Assembly (NCBI GenBank): GCA_002717505.1
Contig: PBEB01000069.1
Span: forward strand, 1-64,000
DNA: 64,000 nucleotides
From: Leptospiraceae bacterium
Lineage (GTDB): Bacteria; Spirochaetota; Leptospiria; Leptospirales; Leptonemataceae
Direction of reading: 5' to 3'
The translations under genes were made by a program, and so were the position numbers. The notes beneath the pieces were generated by a model. That model was not told the origin of the DNA, did no database searches, and saw only the letters and a program-made list of their open reading frames with translations. Positions within the stretch are counted from its first letter, which is position 1; each line of letters begins with the position of its first letter. Of this stretch, positions 15,460-23,190 are shown piece after piece.

Positions 15460-17355
15460 ATGCCCGAAGCGAATCTTAAATCGGATCTATTGGAGTTAAT
15501 GGAAGGTCTGGAACGGTATTCTTCCCGGGTATTCCTGGCTGCTCCGACAGAAGATATTTCCTTTGCAGAGTTTCTCTCCCGTGTAAAGGAGCGAGGCAGT
15601 ACTCTGGCAAGAGCCGGGATTCTTCCCCGGGATACAGTGGCGCTATATCATTCCGAGCCGGCTACTCTCCTGGTTGAATTCTTCGCTTTGCTTTCCCTCC
15701 GGGCTGTGCCGGTGCTTCTGAGTTCATTCTGGTCTCCTGCTCAGCTCATCCCCATGCTGCAGAAAGTGCATCCAGAATATATGAGCTACACCAGCAATCG
15801 GCAAAGCTCTCTGGAGCCCATATGGTCCAGCCTAAAGCTAAAGGGTCACTTTTCGGAGACTATGAAGCAGATCGCTGGAACAACCGGGTCCGTGGGAAAG
15901 GAACACAGCTCGGGCACCGTCCAGACGACGCAGCAGCAATTCCTGGAGCGTTTTGCGCTGATGGTATGCTTTTCCTCCGGTACCGAGCGAGAGCCCCATC
16001 CCGTATTTCTGGGCTCGGGTCTGTCCCAGCGTGCTGTGGCTGTGGCCAGAGCGATGGGTCTGAAACCCGAAGATCGCTTGAAAGTTGACCCAGATTTCGC
16101 ATCCATCCTGAATCTAGTATCGGGAGCTCTTGCCTGCATGGTGTCCGGAAGTAGTGTGGATCTTACCGAGCCGGGAGCTCAGTCCACGGTCGCGCTGTTA
16201 AACCGGCCAGGGCTTCCTGAATCAATTCGAAGTCTGAAGGAGAAGGGAGCCCGGGTCTACTATTCCTATGGACTGGCGGAAGCCGGTGGTCCTGTGACTG
16301 TGGGCGAAAGCATGCCAGAGACATGGCATTGCGGAGGCGTTCTGGACGGCATAGAGATTCGATTCCGGACCCTGGAATCTGCGGAAGAAAGCAAATCCAG
16401 GGGTGGCTCCGCACTGAAAGAAGGGAGCGAATTCGGTGAAATTGAAGTTCGCTGGAAAGACGTTCAAATCTGGAGCGAGGGTAACCAGGAAGCTTCGCAG
16501 GGCGTCGGCGAAGGGGAAGCCAGCCGCTGGATCTCCAGTGGCGATCTGGGACAGCTAGATGGCCATAGTCTACTGTTCCGCGGCCGTTCTTCAGAACGTA
16601 TAGTAAGAGGTGGGTATGAAGTGATGGCCCCGGATGTAGAGGAAGCTCTGAACGGGTATTCGGACATCGTCGAATCCGCTGTTGTTGGTATAAAGGACTC
16701 CAGGATGGGTCAGGAAATCATAGCCTTCATAGCTCAGAAGGAGGGTACTTCCGTAGACAACGCAGAAATCAAAACAAGGTTGCGAAACCAATTAGCGCCC
16801 CAGCAGATTCCAGCGAAGATCCTTTCTGTTGCTGAATTTCCGCGAAGCTCTTCAGGAGAGCTTCAGAAGCTTCGCATGGCAGAAGAGTATCTCCGGAATC
16901 AGAAACTACTGAATCGCATTCCTGGTTCGGTGGATATTGAGTATAACTGGGTTTACGGAAGAGCGCTTTCCAGATTTTACACTGGTCTCAAGGAAGAGGA
17001 AAAAATCTATGGTACTCGTTGCCCTGGTTGCCACAAAGTCCAGGTCCCGCCCAAGATTTATTGCGGAGTCTGCTTTCTGGAATGCTCGGAGTATATAGAA
17101 GTTCCTGGAGCAGGGGTTCTGGAAAGCTTCACCACAGTGCATCTTGAGTATCCCGGTCAGCCGCGAAAGCCTCCCTATACCTACGGCTATATCAAGTTGG
17201 ACGGCGCTCATACCCATCTCTATCATCTAGTGGATGGACTGGATGTAAGCGAAATACATACAGGAATGCGCGTGGAAGCTGTGTGGAAACCCCGGGAACA
17301 CAGAGCAGGTACTTTATATGACATCGAACACTTCCAGCCAGCAGGAGGACCGTAA
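15460..17355 (+). CDS. Degenerate AMP-forming ligase fused to a DUF35 domain
   Basis: 631 aa. Residues 1-485 are an ANL-superfamily (acyl-CoA synthetase) domain: A3-like FSSGTEREPHPV (171-182), A5-like YGLAEAGG (270-277), A7 SGDLGQLDG (360-368), A8 FRGRSSERIVRGGYEV (373-388) and A10-like PRSSSGELQK (461-470). The P-loop has lost the usual Gly-x-Pro-Lys, the A10 catalytic Lys is Glu467, and the A3-A5 interval is only ~90 residues, shorter than normal. Residues ~490-631 are a DUF35 domain with an intact zinc ribbon (Cys521, 524, 535, 538) and OB fold. The protein may bind rather than activate acyl groups. Start: ATG 15460 with GAGGA four bases upstream. Its 3' end overlaps the MFS gene by 38 bases. 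Confidence 0.85.
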   Translation: MPEANLKSDLLELMEGLERYSSRVFLAAPTEDISFAEFLSRVKERGSTLARAGILPRDTVALYHSEPATLLVEFFALLSLRAVPVLLSSFWSPAQLIPMLQKVHPEYMSYTSNRQSSLEPIWSSLKLKGHFSETMKQIAGTTGSVGKEHSSGTVQTTQQQFLERFALMVCFSSGTEREPHPVFLGSGLSQRAVAVARAMGLKPEDRLKVDPDFASILNLVSGALACMVSGSSVDLTEPGAQSTVALLNRPGLPESIRSLKEKGARVYYSYGLAEAGGPVTVGESMPETWHCGGVLDGIEIRFRTLESAEESKSRGGSALKEGSEFGEIEVRWKDVQIWSEGNQEASQGVGEGEASRWISSGDLGQLDGHSLLFRGRSSERIVRGGYEVMAPDVEEALNGYSDIVESAVVGIKDSRMGQEIIAFIAQKEGTSVDNAEIKTRLRNQLAPQQIPAKILSVAEFPRSSSGELQKLRMAEEYLRNQKLLNRIPGSVDIEYNWVYGRALSRFYTGLKEEEKIYGTRCPGCHKVQVPPKIYCGVCFLECSEYIEVPGAGVLESFTTVHLEYPGQPRKPPYTYGYIKLDGAHTHLYHLVDGLDVSEIHTGMRVEAVWKPREHRAGTLYDIEHFQPAGGP

Positions 17356-18544
17356 CGGTCCAGATACAGATTCACGACTGAACGGATGGCTGCGCTTTTC
17401 GCTTCTTGCAGCCAGCTCACTCACTGTGATGGCTGGCGCCACAATGTCTCCTTCGCTACCGGCGATGAAGAAGCACTTTCTTGATGTTCCAGATGTTGCA
17501 TTCTGGGTTAAATTGCTACTCACTTTGCCCGCTTTGTTTATTGCTCTGTCCGCTCCTCTGGCCGGCTGGGTCGCAGATCGATTCGGACGTAAGCGATTGC
17601 TGGTTCTCTGCACGATTCTCTATGGCATTAGCGGTACGGCCGGCTTTTTTCTGGATTCCCTGGTTTCTATCCTGGTATCCCGGGCTGTGCTCGGTATCAG
17701 TGTAGCCGGAGTCATTACGTCTGCCACTGCCTTGATCTCCGATTATTTCCATGGTCCGGAGAGAGCCCGCTTTATGGGATACCAGGCAGCATTCATGGGG
17801 CTGGGTGGAGTTGTTTTCCTTCTGGCCGGCGGAGCGCTTTCTGAGTGGTCCTGGAGAGGCCCATTTCTGGTGTATTCCTTCGCTTTTTTTCTGGCTCCCA
17901 TCGCCGCTCTGGCGGTCTTCGAACCGGAGCGTAAGCATGGCTACGAATCGGCTTTTCCTGGAGATCCGGAGGCCCTGCATTTACCGGTGATTGGATTTCT
18001 TCTCTTTTTTGCCTTTGGCGGCATGGTTGTGTTCTATCTGATCCCGGTACAGCTTCCGTTCTTTCTTGAACAGAATTTTCAGGCAAAAGGGTTCATTAGC
18101 GGAGCATCCATCGCACTGGCTACTCTGGTTTCCTCCATTTGTTCTTTGAATTTTGGTCACTTGCGAAAACGATTTTCGCATCTCATGATCTGTGTATTGA
18201 TCTGCATTTTTATGGGCACAGGATATATCATCTTTGGTAGTGCTTCTTCGTTGATTCAGGTCTGGATTGGTCTGGCCATATGTGGCCTGGGCTTCGGTAT
18301 GCTTATGCCCAACCTGAACCTCTGGGTAGTGGCGGTAACTCCAGAAGAGTTTCGCGGCCGGGTGGTGGGCGCTCTGGGTGCGGCCATATTCCTGGGACAA
18401 TTCTTTTCGCCGGTAATTACCGAACCGTTGCGGGGCGGCACCGGACTGGATCGACTATACGAGGGAGCCGGGGCTGCGCTGCTCCTGGGTGCCATAGTGC
18501 TGGCCTTCTGGAATACAATGCGAAAGAGGCACAGACATGCCTGA
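17318..18544 (+). CDS. MFS transporter
   Basis: 408 aa, about 12 membrane segments. The family loop 2-3 signature is present as GWVADRFGRKRLL (DRxGRK/R), with a conserved SRAVLGISVAGV helix 4 and a loop PERARFMGYQ. A Gly/Asp/Ser-rich hydrophilic N-terminal tail of ~20 residues precedes the first helix. It overlaps the ligase-DUF35 gene by 38 bases, so it belongs to the same operon and probably moves the operon's substrate or product across the inner membrane. The subfamily looks like drug/proton or organic-anion exporters, but direction and substrate cannot be read from sequence. The frame up to 17318 could include a later true start. Confidence 0.88.
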   Translation: MTSNTSSQQEDRNGPDTDSRLNGWLRFSLLAASSLTVMAGATMSPSLPAMKKHFLDVPDVAFWVKLLLTLPALFIALSAPLAGWVADRFGRKRLLVLCTILYGISGTAGFFLDSLVSILVSRAVLGISVAGVITSATALISDYFHGPERARFMGYQAAFMGLGGVVFLLAGGALSEWSWRGPFLVYSFAFFLAPIAALAVFEPERKHGYESAFPGDPEALHLPVIGFLLFFAFGGMVVFYLIPVQLPFFLEQNFQAKGFISGASIALATLVSSICSLNFGHLRKRFSHLMICVLICIFMGTGYIIFGSASSLIQVWIGLAICGLGFGMLMPNLNLWVVAVTPEEFRGRVVGALGAAIFLGQFFSPVITEPLRGGTGLDRLYEGAGAALLLGAIVLAFWNTMRKRHRHA

Positions 18545-18594
18545 TGCATTTATGGCTTTCTGATCACAGCCAATTGATATAGAGTCTGTGCGTC

Positions 18595-18626
18595 TGGCAA
18601 AGCAGGTGTAATGGCCCGCTTTGCCA
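18595..18626. terminator. Hairpin between convergent genes, possible bidirectional terminator
   Basis: Arms TGGCAAAGC and GCTTTGCCA are perfect 9-bp complements around a 14-base loop, placed in the 150-base gap between the ends of the MFS and porin-like genes. Only a short T-rich stretch (TTCTT) follows, so termination strength is uncertain. Confidence 0.4.
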
Positions 18627-18694
18627 TTCTTCGTATGCAATCCTCCCTGATCGGACCGGCTACTCTTTGCTTTGGTGCAACCCCGGGTCATTCA

Positions 18695-19834
18695 CTATTC
18701 AATCAGATAGGTATAGCTGAACTTAACGTAGTGAACGAATCTGGGAATTTCCATTCTGGGGGTGTAGGTGTAGTTTGTATTTCCAGTCTGGTTTTGAATC
18801 TGTGTAGTTACCGTGTTGTTGATGTAATCATTTACGATGCCCTGGGTCCTGGACGGATCGCTGACGCGACCATCGAAGCCTGTGCTCCCGCCATCCACCC
18901 ACATTGGCAGGTTGTTGTAAGCATCGGCATCATAGAGCCATTCATAGAGTTTGAGTTCCGGTCGATAACTCATGTTGTAAGAAACCGAAAACGTGCCCTG
19001 ACCCATGCTCATAGAAGCGCCCAGGTTAGCAGATAAATCGTTCATACCATGGACCTGATTGTAGATCGAGTAGGCAGCGCTCAGGCCGTAATCGATAGAA
19101 AGAGAATCGTTGATTCCGTAAGAGTCTGCATAACCCAGCTGAATATACTGCCAGATGTTGGTTAATTCAGAATAATAACTGAACGTAAGCTCTCGCAGAA
19201 TGGCAGGAGAGAAAGTGATATATGCTTCGTTTCCATAATACCCATTCAGGTTGCCATAATCGGATTTTACCAGAGGGCTGGAGTAGGCATAATGAATCAG
19301 TCCGAATCCAATCACTCCAATAGTTGAATCCATTTCATAACCAATGGTTACGTCCAGTTCATCCACTCGCCGGGTACCGTTGGTTTCTGGATACATCCCG
19401 GGCAGGCTGGTGTAAGCGGAAATAGGGGCTGTATTCGCGTTGGGGCCTGCATTGGCAATGGCGGTACTCAATGCAGGATCAAACCAGTTGGAGTTTCCCA
19501 CGAATGCCTGGTCAGGTCCTGTTTGAATCCTTTGATCTGTATCTACATCTTCCCGGCCTTCCAGAGCGAAAGAGCCCCAGAGGTTTACAAAGAATCCTCC
19601 TGTGGGAGCGATCCAGGTCACGCTGGGCTGAAAAGTCCATGCTCCTGTATTCGCTCCGTATTGTTCTCCATTTTGACGGGCATACAGGGCCATTACATCC
19701 TGACCGCGCCAGATATAGTTGGATACCAGATCGGTCTGGACTTCCACAGCTCCGTATTCCATCTCTTCAGCCAGAATAGGTGCGGCCAATATCAACAGGG
19801 AGATGGCCGTAATAGCTTTCGCTTTTTTCTTCAT
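18695..19834 (-). CDS. Outer-membrane porin-like protein (TorF-like)
   Basis: 379 aa. Signal peptide KKKAKAITAISLLILAAPILA, cleaved before EEMEYG. The first strands (VEVQTDLVSNYIWRGQDV) match the SxYxxRG start of the TorF/Gcw-type putative porin family; the rest shows alternating aromatic strands (FSYYSELTNIWQYIQLGYA, VHYVKFSYTYLIE). It has no carboxy-terminal Phe but ends in a strand. Likely a beta-barrel channel of unknown substrate. ATG 19834 was chosen over the GTG at 19840 because GGAG lies seven bases before it, whereas it would touch the GTG. Confidence 0.75.
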   Translation of the reverse strand: MKKKAKAITAISLLILAAPILAEEMEYGAVEVQTDLVSNYIWRGQDVMALYARQNGEQYGANTGAWTFQPSVTWIAPTGGFFVNLWGSFALEGREDVDTDQRIQTGPDQAFVGNSNWFDPALSTAIANAGPNANTAPISAYTSLPGMYPETNGTRRVDELDVTIGYEMDSTIGVIGFGLIHYAYSSPLVKSDYGNLNGYYGNEAYITFSPAILRELTFSYYSELTNIWQYIQLGYADSYGINDSLSIDYGLSAAYSIYNQVHGMNDLSANLGASMSMGQGTFSVSYNMSYRPELKLYEWLYDADAYNNLPMWVDGGSTGFDGRVSDPSRTQGIVNDYINNTVTTQIQNQTGNTNYTYTPRMEIPRFVHYVKFSYTYLIE

Positions 19835-20082
19835 CTTCACTCTCCGTTTTCCTCAACCCGGAGCATTTAAAATGCTATAAACAGGGCAGATTGATGTTTT
19901 TTTAGGCTTTCGGGCTTTTTCTGGCAAAACGCAAGCGTTTTTGGGTCTCTTCAATCCTTCTGCCTGCCCTCTGGAACGGACTGGAACGGACGCATCCCAC
20001 CGCGCTGGTTCTGCAATGAGGGAGGCGCCATGAGGTCCCAAATTCTCCATGACAGACAGTGCGCCGGTGCCGGATTAAGATC

Positions 20083-21084
20083 ATGAGTTCCCTCGTTCGG
20101 CTATTGCCGGGTTTTCCAACACTTACAGCCGAGGAGCTGCACCAGGATTCCATTCTTCGAGAATTGGAGCGGGATCTAATCCATGCCCGACAGCGTCTGG
20201 AGTCCGTAGAAACCCTGGCCGATGCGTCCTTGCGGGATAGCCGGCTGTTGGCCGAATACCTGCAGAAGGATCTGGAGCATCTGGGTCAGCGCCTGGATGA
20301 GCTGGAGACGACGGTTGATTCTGTGCCGAAAAAGACCGGGCTTCTGAGGACCTTTCTTGGAAGATTTAAGGCAGCGGATCCAGAGAATCTGCGGCAGCTA
20401 CAGGAATTCAGCAAAGATAGTGAAGAGAATTCGCAGCACCTTACGTCGGGTTTACGGCAGGCATCCGCCAGACTGGATTCACTGGAGGATCGATGGAAGT
20501 CTATTCGGCCGGCATTTCTTACTTCACAAAACGTCTACTTGCGGAGGCTTCGCAGGATTCTCTGGATAACTATTTCCGTCATCCTTCTTGGCACATTTGC
20601 CAGCTACCGGGTTTACAGGGACCAGCCGCAGCAGAAATTTGAAAGAAAGCACTTGAAGCCCCTGAAGTCTGTGCTGGATCCCAAAACCTACGAGAAAATG
20701 GAAGGCCTGGCCCGGGCTTCACGAAGCGATTTCCTTCGAATAGAAGACCTGATCAAAATTCGGATTGGTCTGGAAACTTTCCAGCAATCCCAGGGGCGGT
20801 TTCCTGGCTCTCGAGGAGAGAGGTTCAGCTCTGGAGGAAAGTCTGGAACCGATTGGATTCCAGAAATCCGATCGGTGGTGCCGGCCACTCTTCCCGTAGA
20901 TCGTCGGGGAGGCCAGGATCCGAAGAAGCAATACCTTTACATTACCAACGGGGCTGAATACAAGCTTCTGGCTCAGTCACCGGAAAATTGCACAGCCATC
21001 CAGCAGTGGATGCCGGAGCTGCTGGACCCTGTGCGCGGATGCCAGGGAGTGGGATTCTGGACTGAGGGTGCGCAGGATTTTTAG
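20083..21084 (+). CDS. Coiled-coil membrane protein with pseudopilin-like periplasmic domain
   Basis: 333 aa. Residues ~12-150 are predicted coiled coil (heptads of Leu/Asp/Glu/Arg such as LRELERDLIHARQRLESVETL), followed by one membrane helix (ILWITISVILLGTFASY, about 166-182) and a C-terminal domain of ~140 residues. That domain contains LIKIRIGLETFQQSQGRFP and later DPKKQYLYITNGAEYKLLAQ with a Cys pair near the end, the pattern of the soluble domain of GspG-like pseudopilins (LxxYxxxxGxYP...). Unlike true pseudopilins there is no N-terminal prepilin helix, so it would not assemble as a pilin. Topology: coiled coil in the cytoplasm, pseudopilin-like domain in the periplasm. Function unknown; the start could also be a GTG at 20059. 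Confidence 0.7.
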   Translation: MSSLVRLLPGFPTLTAEELHQDSILRELERDLIHARQRLESVETLADASLRDSRLLAEYLQKDLEHLGQRLDELETTVDSVPKKTGLLRTFLGRFKAADPENLRQLQEFSKDSEENSQHLTSGLRQASARLDSLEDRWKSIRPAFLTSQNVYLRRLRRILWITISVILLGTFASYRVYRDQPQQKFERKHLKPLKSVLDPKTYEKMEGLARASRSDFLRIEDLIKIRIGLETFQQSQGRFPGSRGERFSSGGKSGTDWIPEIRSVVPATLPVDRRGGQDPKKQYLYITNGAEYKLLAQSPENCTAIQQWMPELLDPVRGCQGVGFWTEGAQDF

Positions 21085-21345
21085 ATCCAGTGCACTGCCA
21101 TTTTCTGATGCCTTCTGGACTCTGCGGCCCCTATTTCGGCGGCCAAGTTCCGTGAACTGCCTTCTGCCAAACTCTTCTTGCCTCTCCGGAACCGGTAAAA
21201 AAACTGTTTCAGCGGCATGGCCGGTAGGCTCATTGCCTGGTTACCTGATAACCGGAGCTGTTGGTGACCCCGGGGGCGCCTCATTCCGGACACCTGGCTG
21301 GCCTTAACAGGCTCAAGCCAGGGACCAAACAAAGGAGAAGCATTT

Positions 21346-22623
21346 ATGTCAGATCAAACCGTTATCCTGGGGGGAGCCCAGACGGATTTTGCCCGCAACT
21401 GGAGCAAGGAAGGAAAGACCTTCATGTCTATGATGCGTGAGGTTGTGGAAGATGGCCTTACTCAGGCAGGACTGGACTACGATGAGATCAAGAAGCTCAA
21501 CCAGGAAAATCGCATCGCAGTATTCGTAGGTAATTTTGATGCAGAACAATATGCCAGCCAGGGGCACCTGGGAGCCTTCCTCACGGAAGTGCATCCTTCT
21601 TTCTACGGGGTTCCAGGAGCTCGGTATGAAGCGGCATGCGCCTCCGGGTCAGTAGCCCTGGATGCGGCCAATACAAAGCTCCGAGCCGGGGACTATGACG
21701 TTGCCGTAGTTCTGGGAATTGAAGTTATGAAGACCGTCAGTTCCTCTGTAGGCGGCGACTTCCTGGGCACGGCAGCCTACTATGAAAAAGAAGCCAAAGG
21801 TATTCCCTTTCCTTTCCCCAAGCTGTTTGGCCGTCTGGCTGACAATATCTTGAAGCGTTACGGTAAATCCGTAGGTGAGTCTCGCATTATGGATGATCTG
21901 GGCGAAATATCCCGAATCAACTATGCCAACGCGAAGCGCAATCCCAAGGCCCAGACCAGAAGCTGGTATATGAGCGGCGACCATGCCAAGACTCGGGGTG
22001 GAGATTTCAACGCTGAAGTGGGTGGAGTACTGGCCATCACCGATTGTTCTCAGGTAACCGATGGTGCTGCTCTGCTTGTAATCGCAAACCCCGGCTATGC
22101 CAAAGATTTTGCTTCCAGAAAAGGAAAGAAGATTTCTGATTACGCTGTCATCAAGGGATGGGGACATCGTGTGGCTCCTATCCTGTTCGACAAGAAGATG
22201 GAAGAATCTCAGGACGATCCTTATCTGCTGCCCTGGACTCGACGTGCAGTGAAAGAAGCCTATGATCGAGCAAAACTGGATGTTGATAAGATCGATGTAA
22301 TCGAAACTCACGATTGCTTCACCTCCAGCGAATATGCAGCCATTTCTGCTTTTGGAATTAGTGGGCCGGGCGAAGAGTACCAGGCCATCGAAGATGGTAA
22401 GATCGATTTCAAAGGCGGCAAGCCCATCAATCCTTCTGGCGGGCTCATCGGTGCCGGTCATCCTGTTGGCGCTTCAGGAGTTCGTATGGCTCTGGACATC
22501 AACAAGCAGGTCACAGGAGAAGCGGGCCAATACCAGGTGGAAGGCGCGAAGAACGGTGTCATGCTGAACATTGGCGGAAGTGCTACTACAAATATGACCT
22601 TCGTTATCGGAAAACCAGATTGA
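21346..22623 (+). CDS. SCP2-type thiolase (acetyl-CoA acetyltransferase family), catalytically intact
   Basis: 425 aa, cytoplasmic. All catalytic elements are visible: nucleophile Cys98 in [12 protein letters not shown] loop at 322-325 (HDCFTSSEY), and His372 in [10 protein letters not shown]. The ADP-pocket region and C-terminal [10 protein letters not shown] are as in SCP2-type thiolases, which use the HDCF cysteine instead of the classical second Cys. It cleaves or condenses acyl-CoA with acetyl-CoA in fatty-acid or related metabolism. AAAGGAG precedes the ATG with good spacing and a strong terminator follows, so it is a single-gene unit. Contrast with the two cysteine-less paralogues 7-9 kb upstream. 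Confidence 0.93.
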   Translation: MSDQTVILGGAQTDFARNWSKEGKTFMSMMREVVEDGLTQAGLDYDEIKKLNQENRIAVFVGNFDAEQYASQGHLGAFLTEVHPSFYGVPGARYEAACASGSVALDAANTKLRAGDYDVAVVLGIEVMKTVSSSVGGDFLGTAAYYEKEAKGIPFPFPKLFGRLADNILKRYGKSVGESRIMDDLGEISRINYANAKRNPKAQTRSWYMSGDHAKTRGGDFNAEVGGVLAITDCSQVTDGAALLVIANPGYAKDFASRKGKKISDYAVIKGWGHRVAPILFDKKMEESQDDPYLLPWTRRAVKEAYDRAKLDVDKIDVIETHDCFTSSEYAAISAFGISGPGEEYQAIEDGKIDFKGGKPINPSGGLIGAGHPVGASGVRMALDINKQVTGEAGQYQVEGAKNGVMLNIGGSATTNMTFVIGKPD

Positions 22624-22704
22624 TCAGAAATTCAGGTTAATCCAGAAACCGACAATCGAGTAGCTAGATTCCCTGAATCAAGTCGATTCACGGAATCCAC
22701 ACGA

Positions 22705-22733
22705 AATGCCAGCCGCAGGGCTGGCATTTTTTA
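22705..22733 (+). terminator. Rho-independent terminator after the thiolase
   Basis: A 10-bp perfect stem AATGCCAGCC / GGCTGGCATT with a four-base loop is followed by a T-rich run (TTTTTTA), about 80 bases after the thiolase stop. Confidence 0.9.
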
Positions 22734-22767
22734 TTTGGCAGATCCCGGGCTAGATTCCCAATGTGCC

Positions 22768-23145
22768 ATGAAATCCTTCAGATCAGTAACTATCAGTATT
22801 TCCGCCGTTCTATTGCTTCTGGCATCTACGATGTGTACAACCGTGGATCGCGGATGGTCCAGAAATGGAATGTCCACTCCGGAGGGCCGGCCTTCCAGCT
22901 TTCAAGCCACCACTACTTTCGCCATCCATCTAGCTTGCGGATACATTCCGCTCTGGGGCGATGCATCTATGGAAGGGAGCCTGAAAGGCTTCACAGAGAA
23001 GGCAAGGGAAACCAGTGCGGCGAAATACGACATTACCAACGTAGAAGCGGAAAATTACTGTATGGGCATTCTAGGCCTGACAATTCTTCCCATTATCATC
23101 ACGCCGATGAAAACTACTGTATATGGTCATACCTACGCCCGGTAG
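22768..23145 (+). CDS. Small lipoprotein, TRL-like
   Basis: 125 aa. Signal peptide MKSFRSVTISISAVLLLLASTMC with a relaxed spirochaetal lipobox (STMC), so lipidation at Cys23 is likely. The body has GYIPLWGDASMEGSLK...ITNVEAENYCMGILGLTILPIIITPMKTTVYGHTY, which resembles the TRL-like family (GDASIExA ... TVYG). That assignment is tentative and the family's function is unknown. The frame opens earlier at 22735, but only the Met at 22768 gives a proper signal peptide. It precedes the cyclase gene by 45 bases. Confidence 0.62.
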   Translation: MKSFRSVTISISAVLLLLASTMCTTVDRGWSRNGMSTPEGRPSSFQATTTFAIHLACGYIPLWGDASMEGSLKGFTEKARETSAAKYDITNVEAENYCMGILGLTILPIIITPMKTTVYGHTYAR

Positions 23146-23190
23146 TTTCAGACGAATTTCCTGAGGGATAAACCAGAGATTTACCATCGT

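Noticed and set aside
21649-22461. Minus-strand open frame of 270 aa inside the intact thiolase gene
   Set aside because: Antisense shadow of a gene with complete thiolase motifs; no domain or signal seen.
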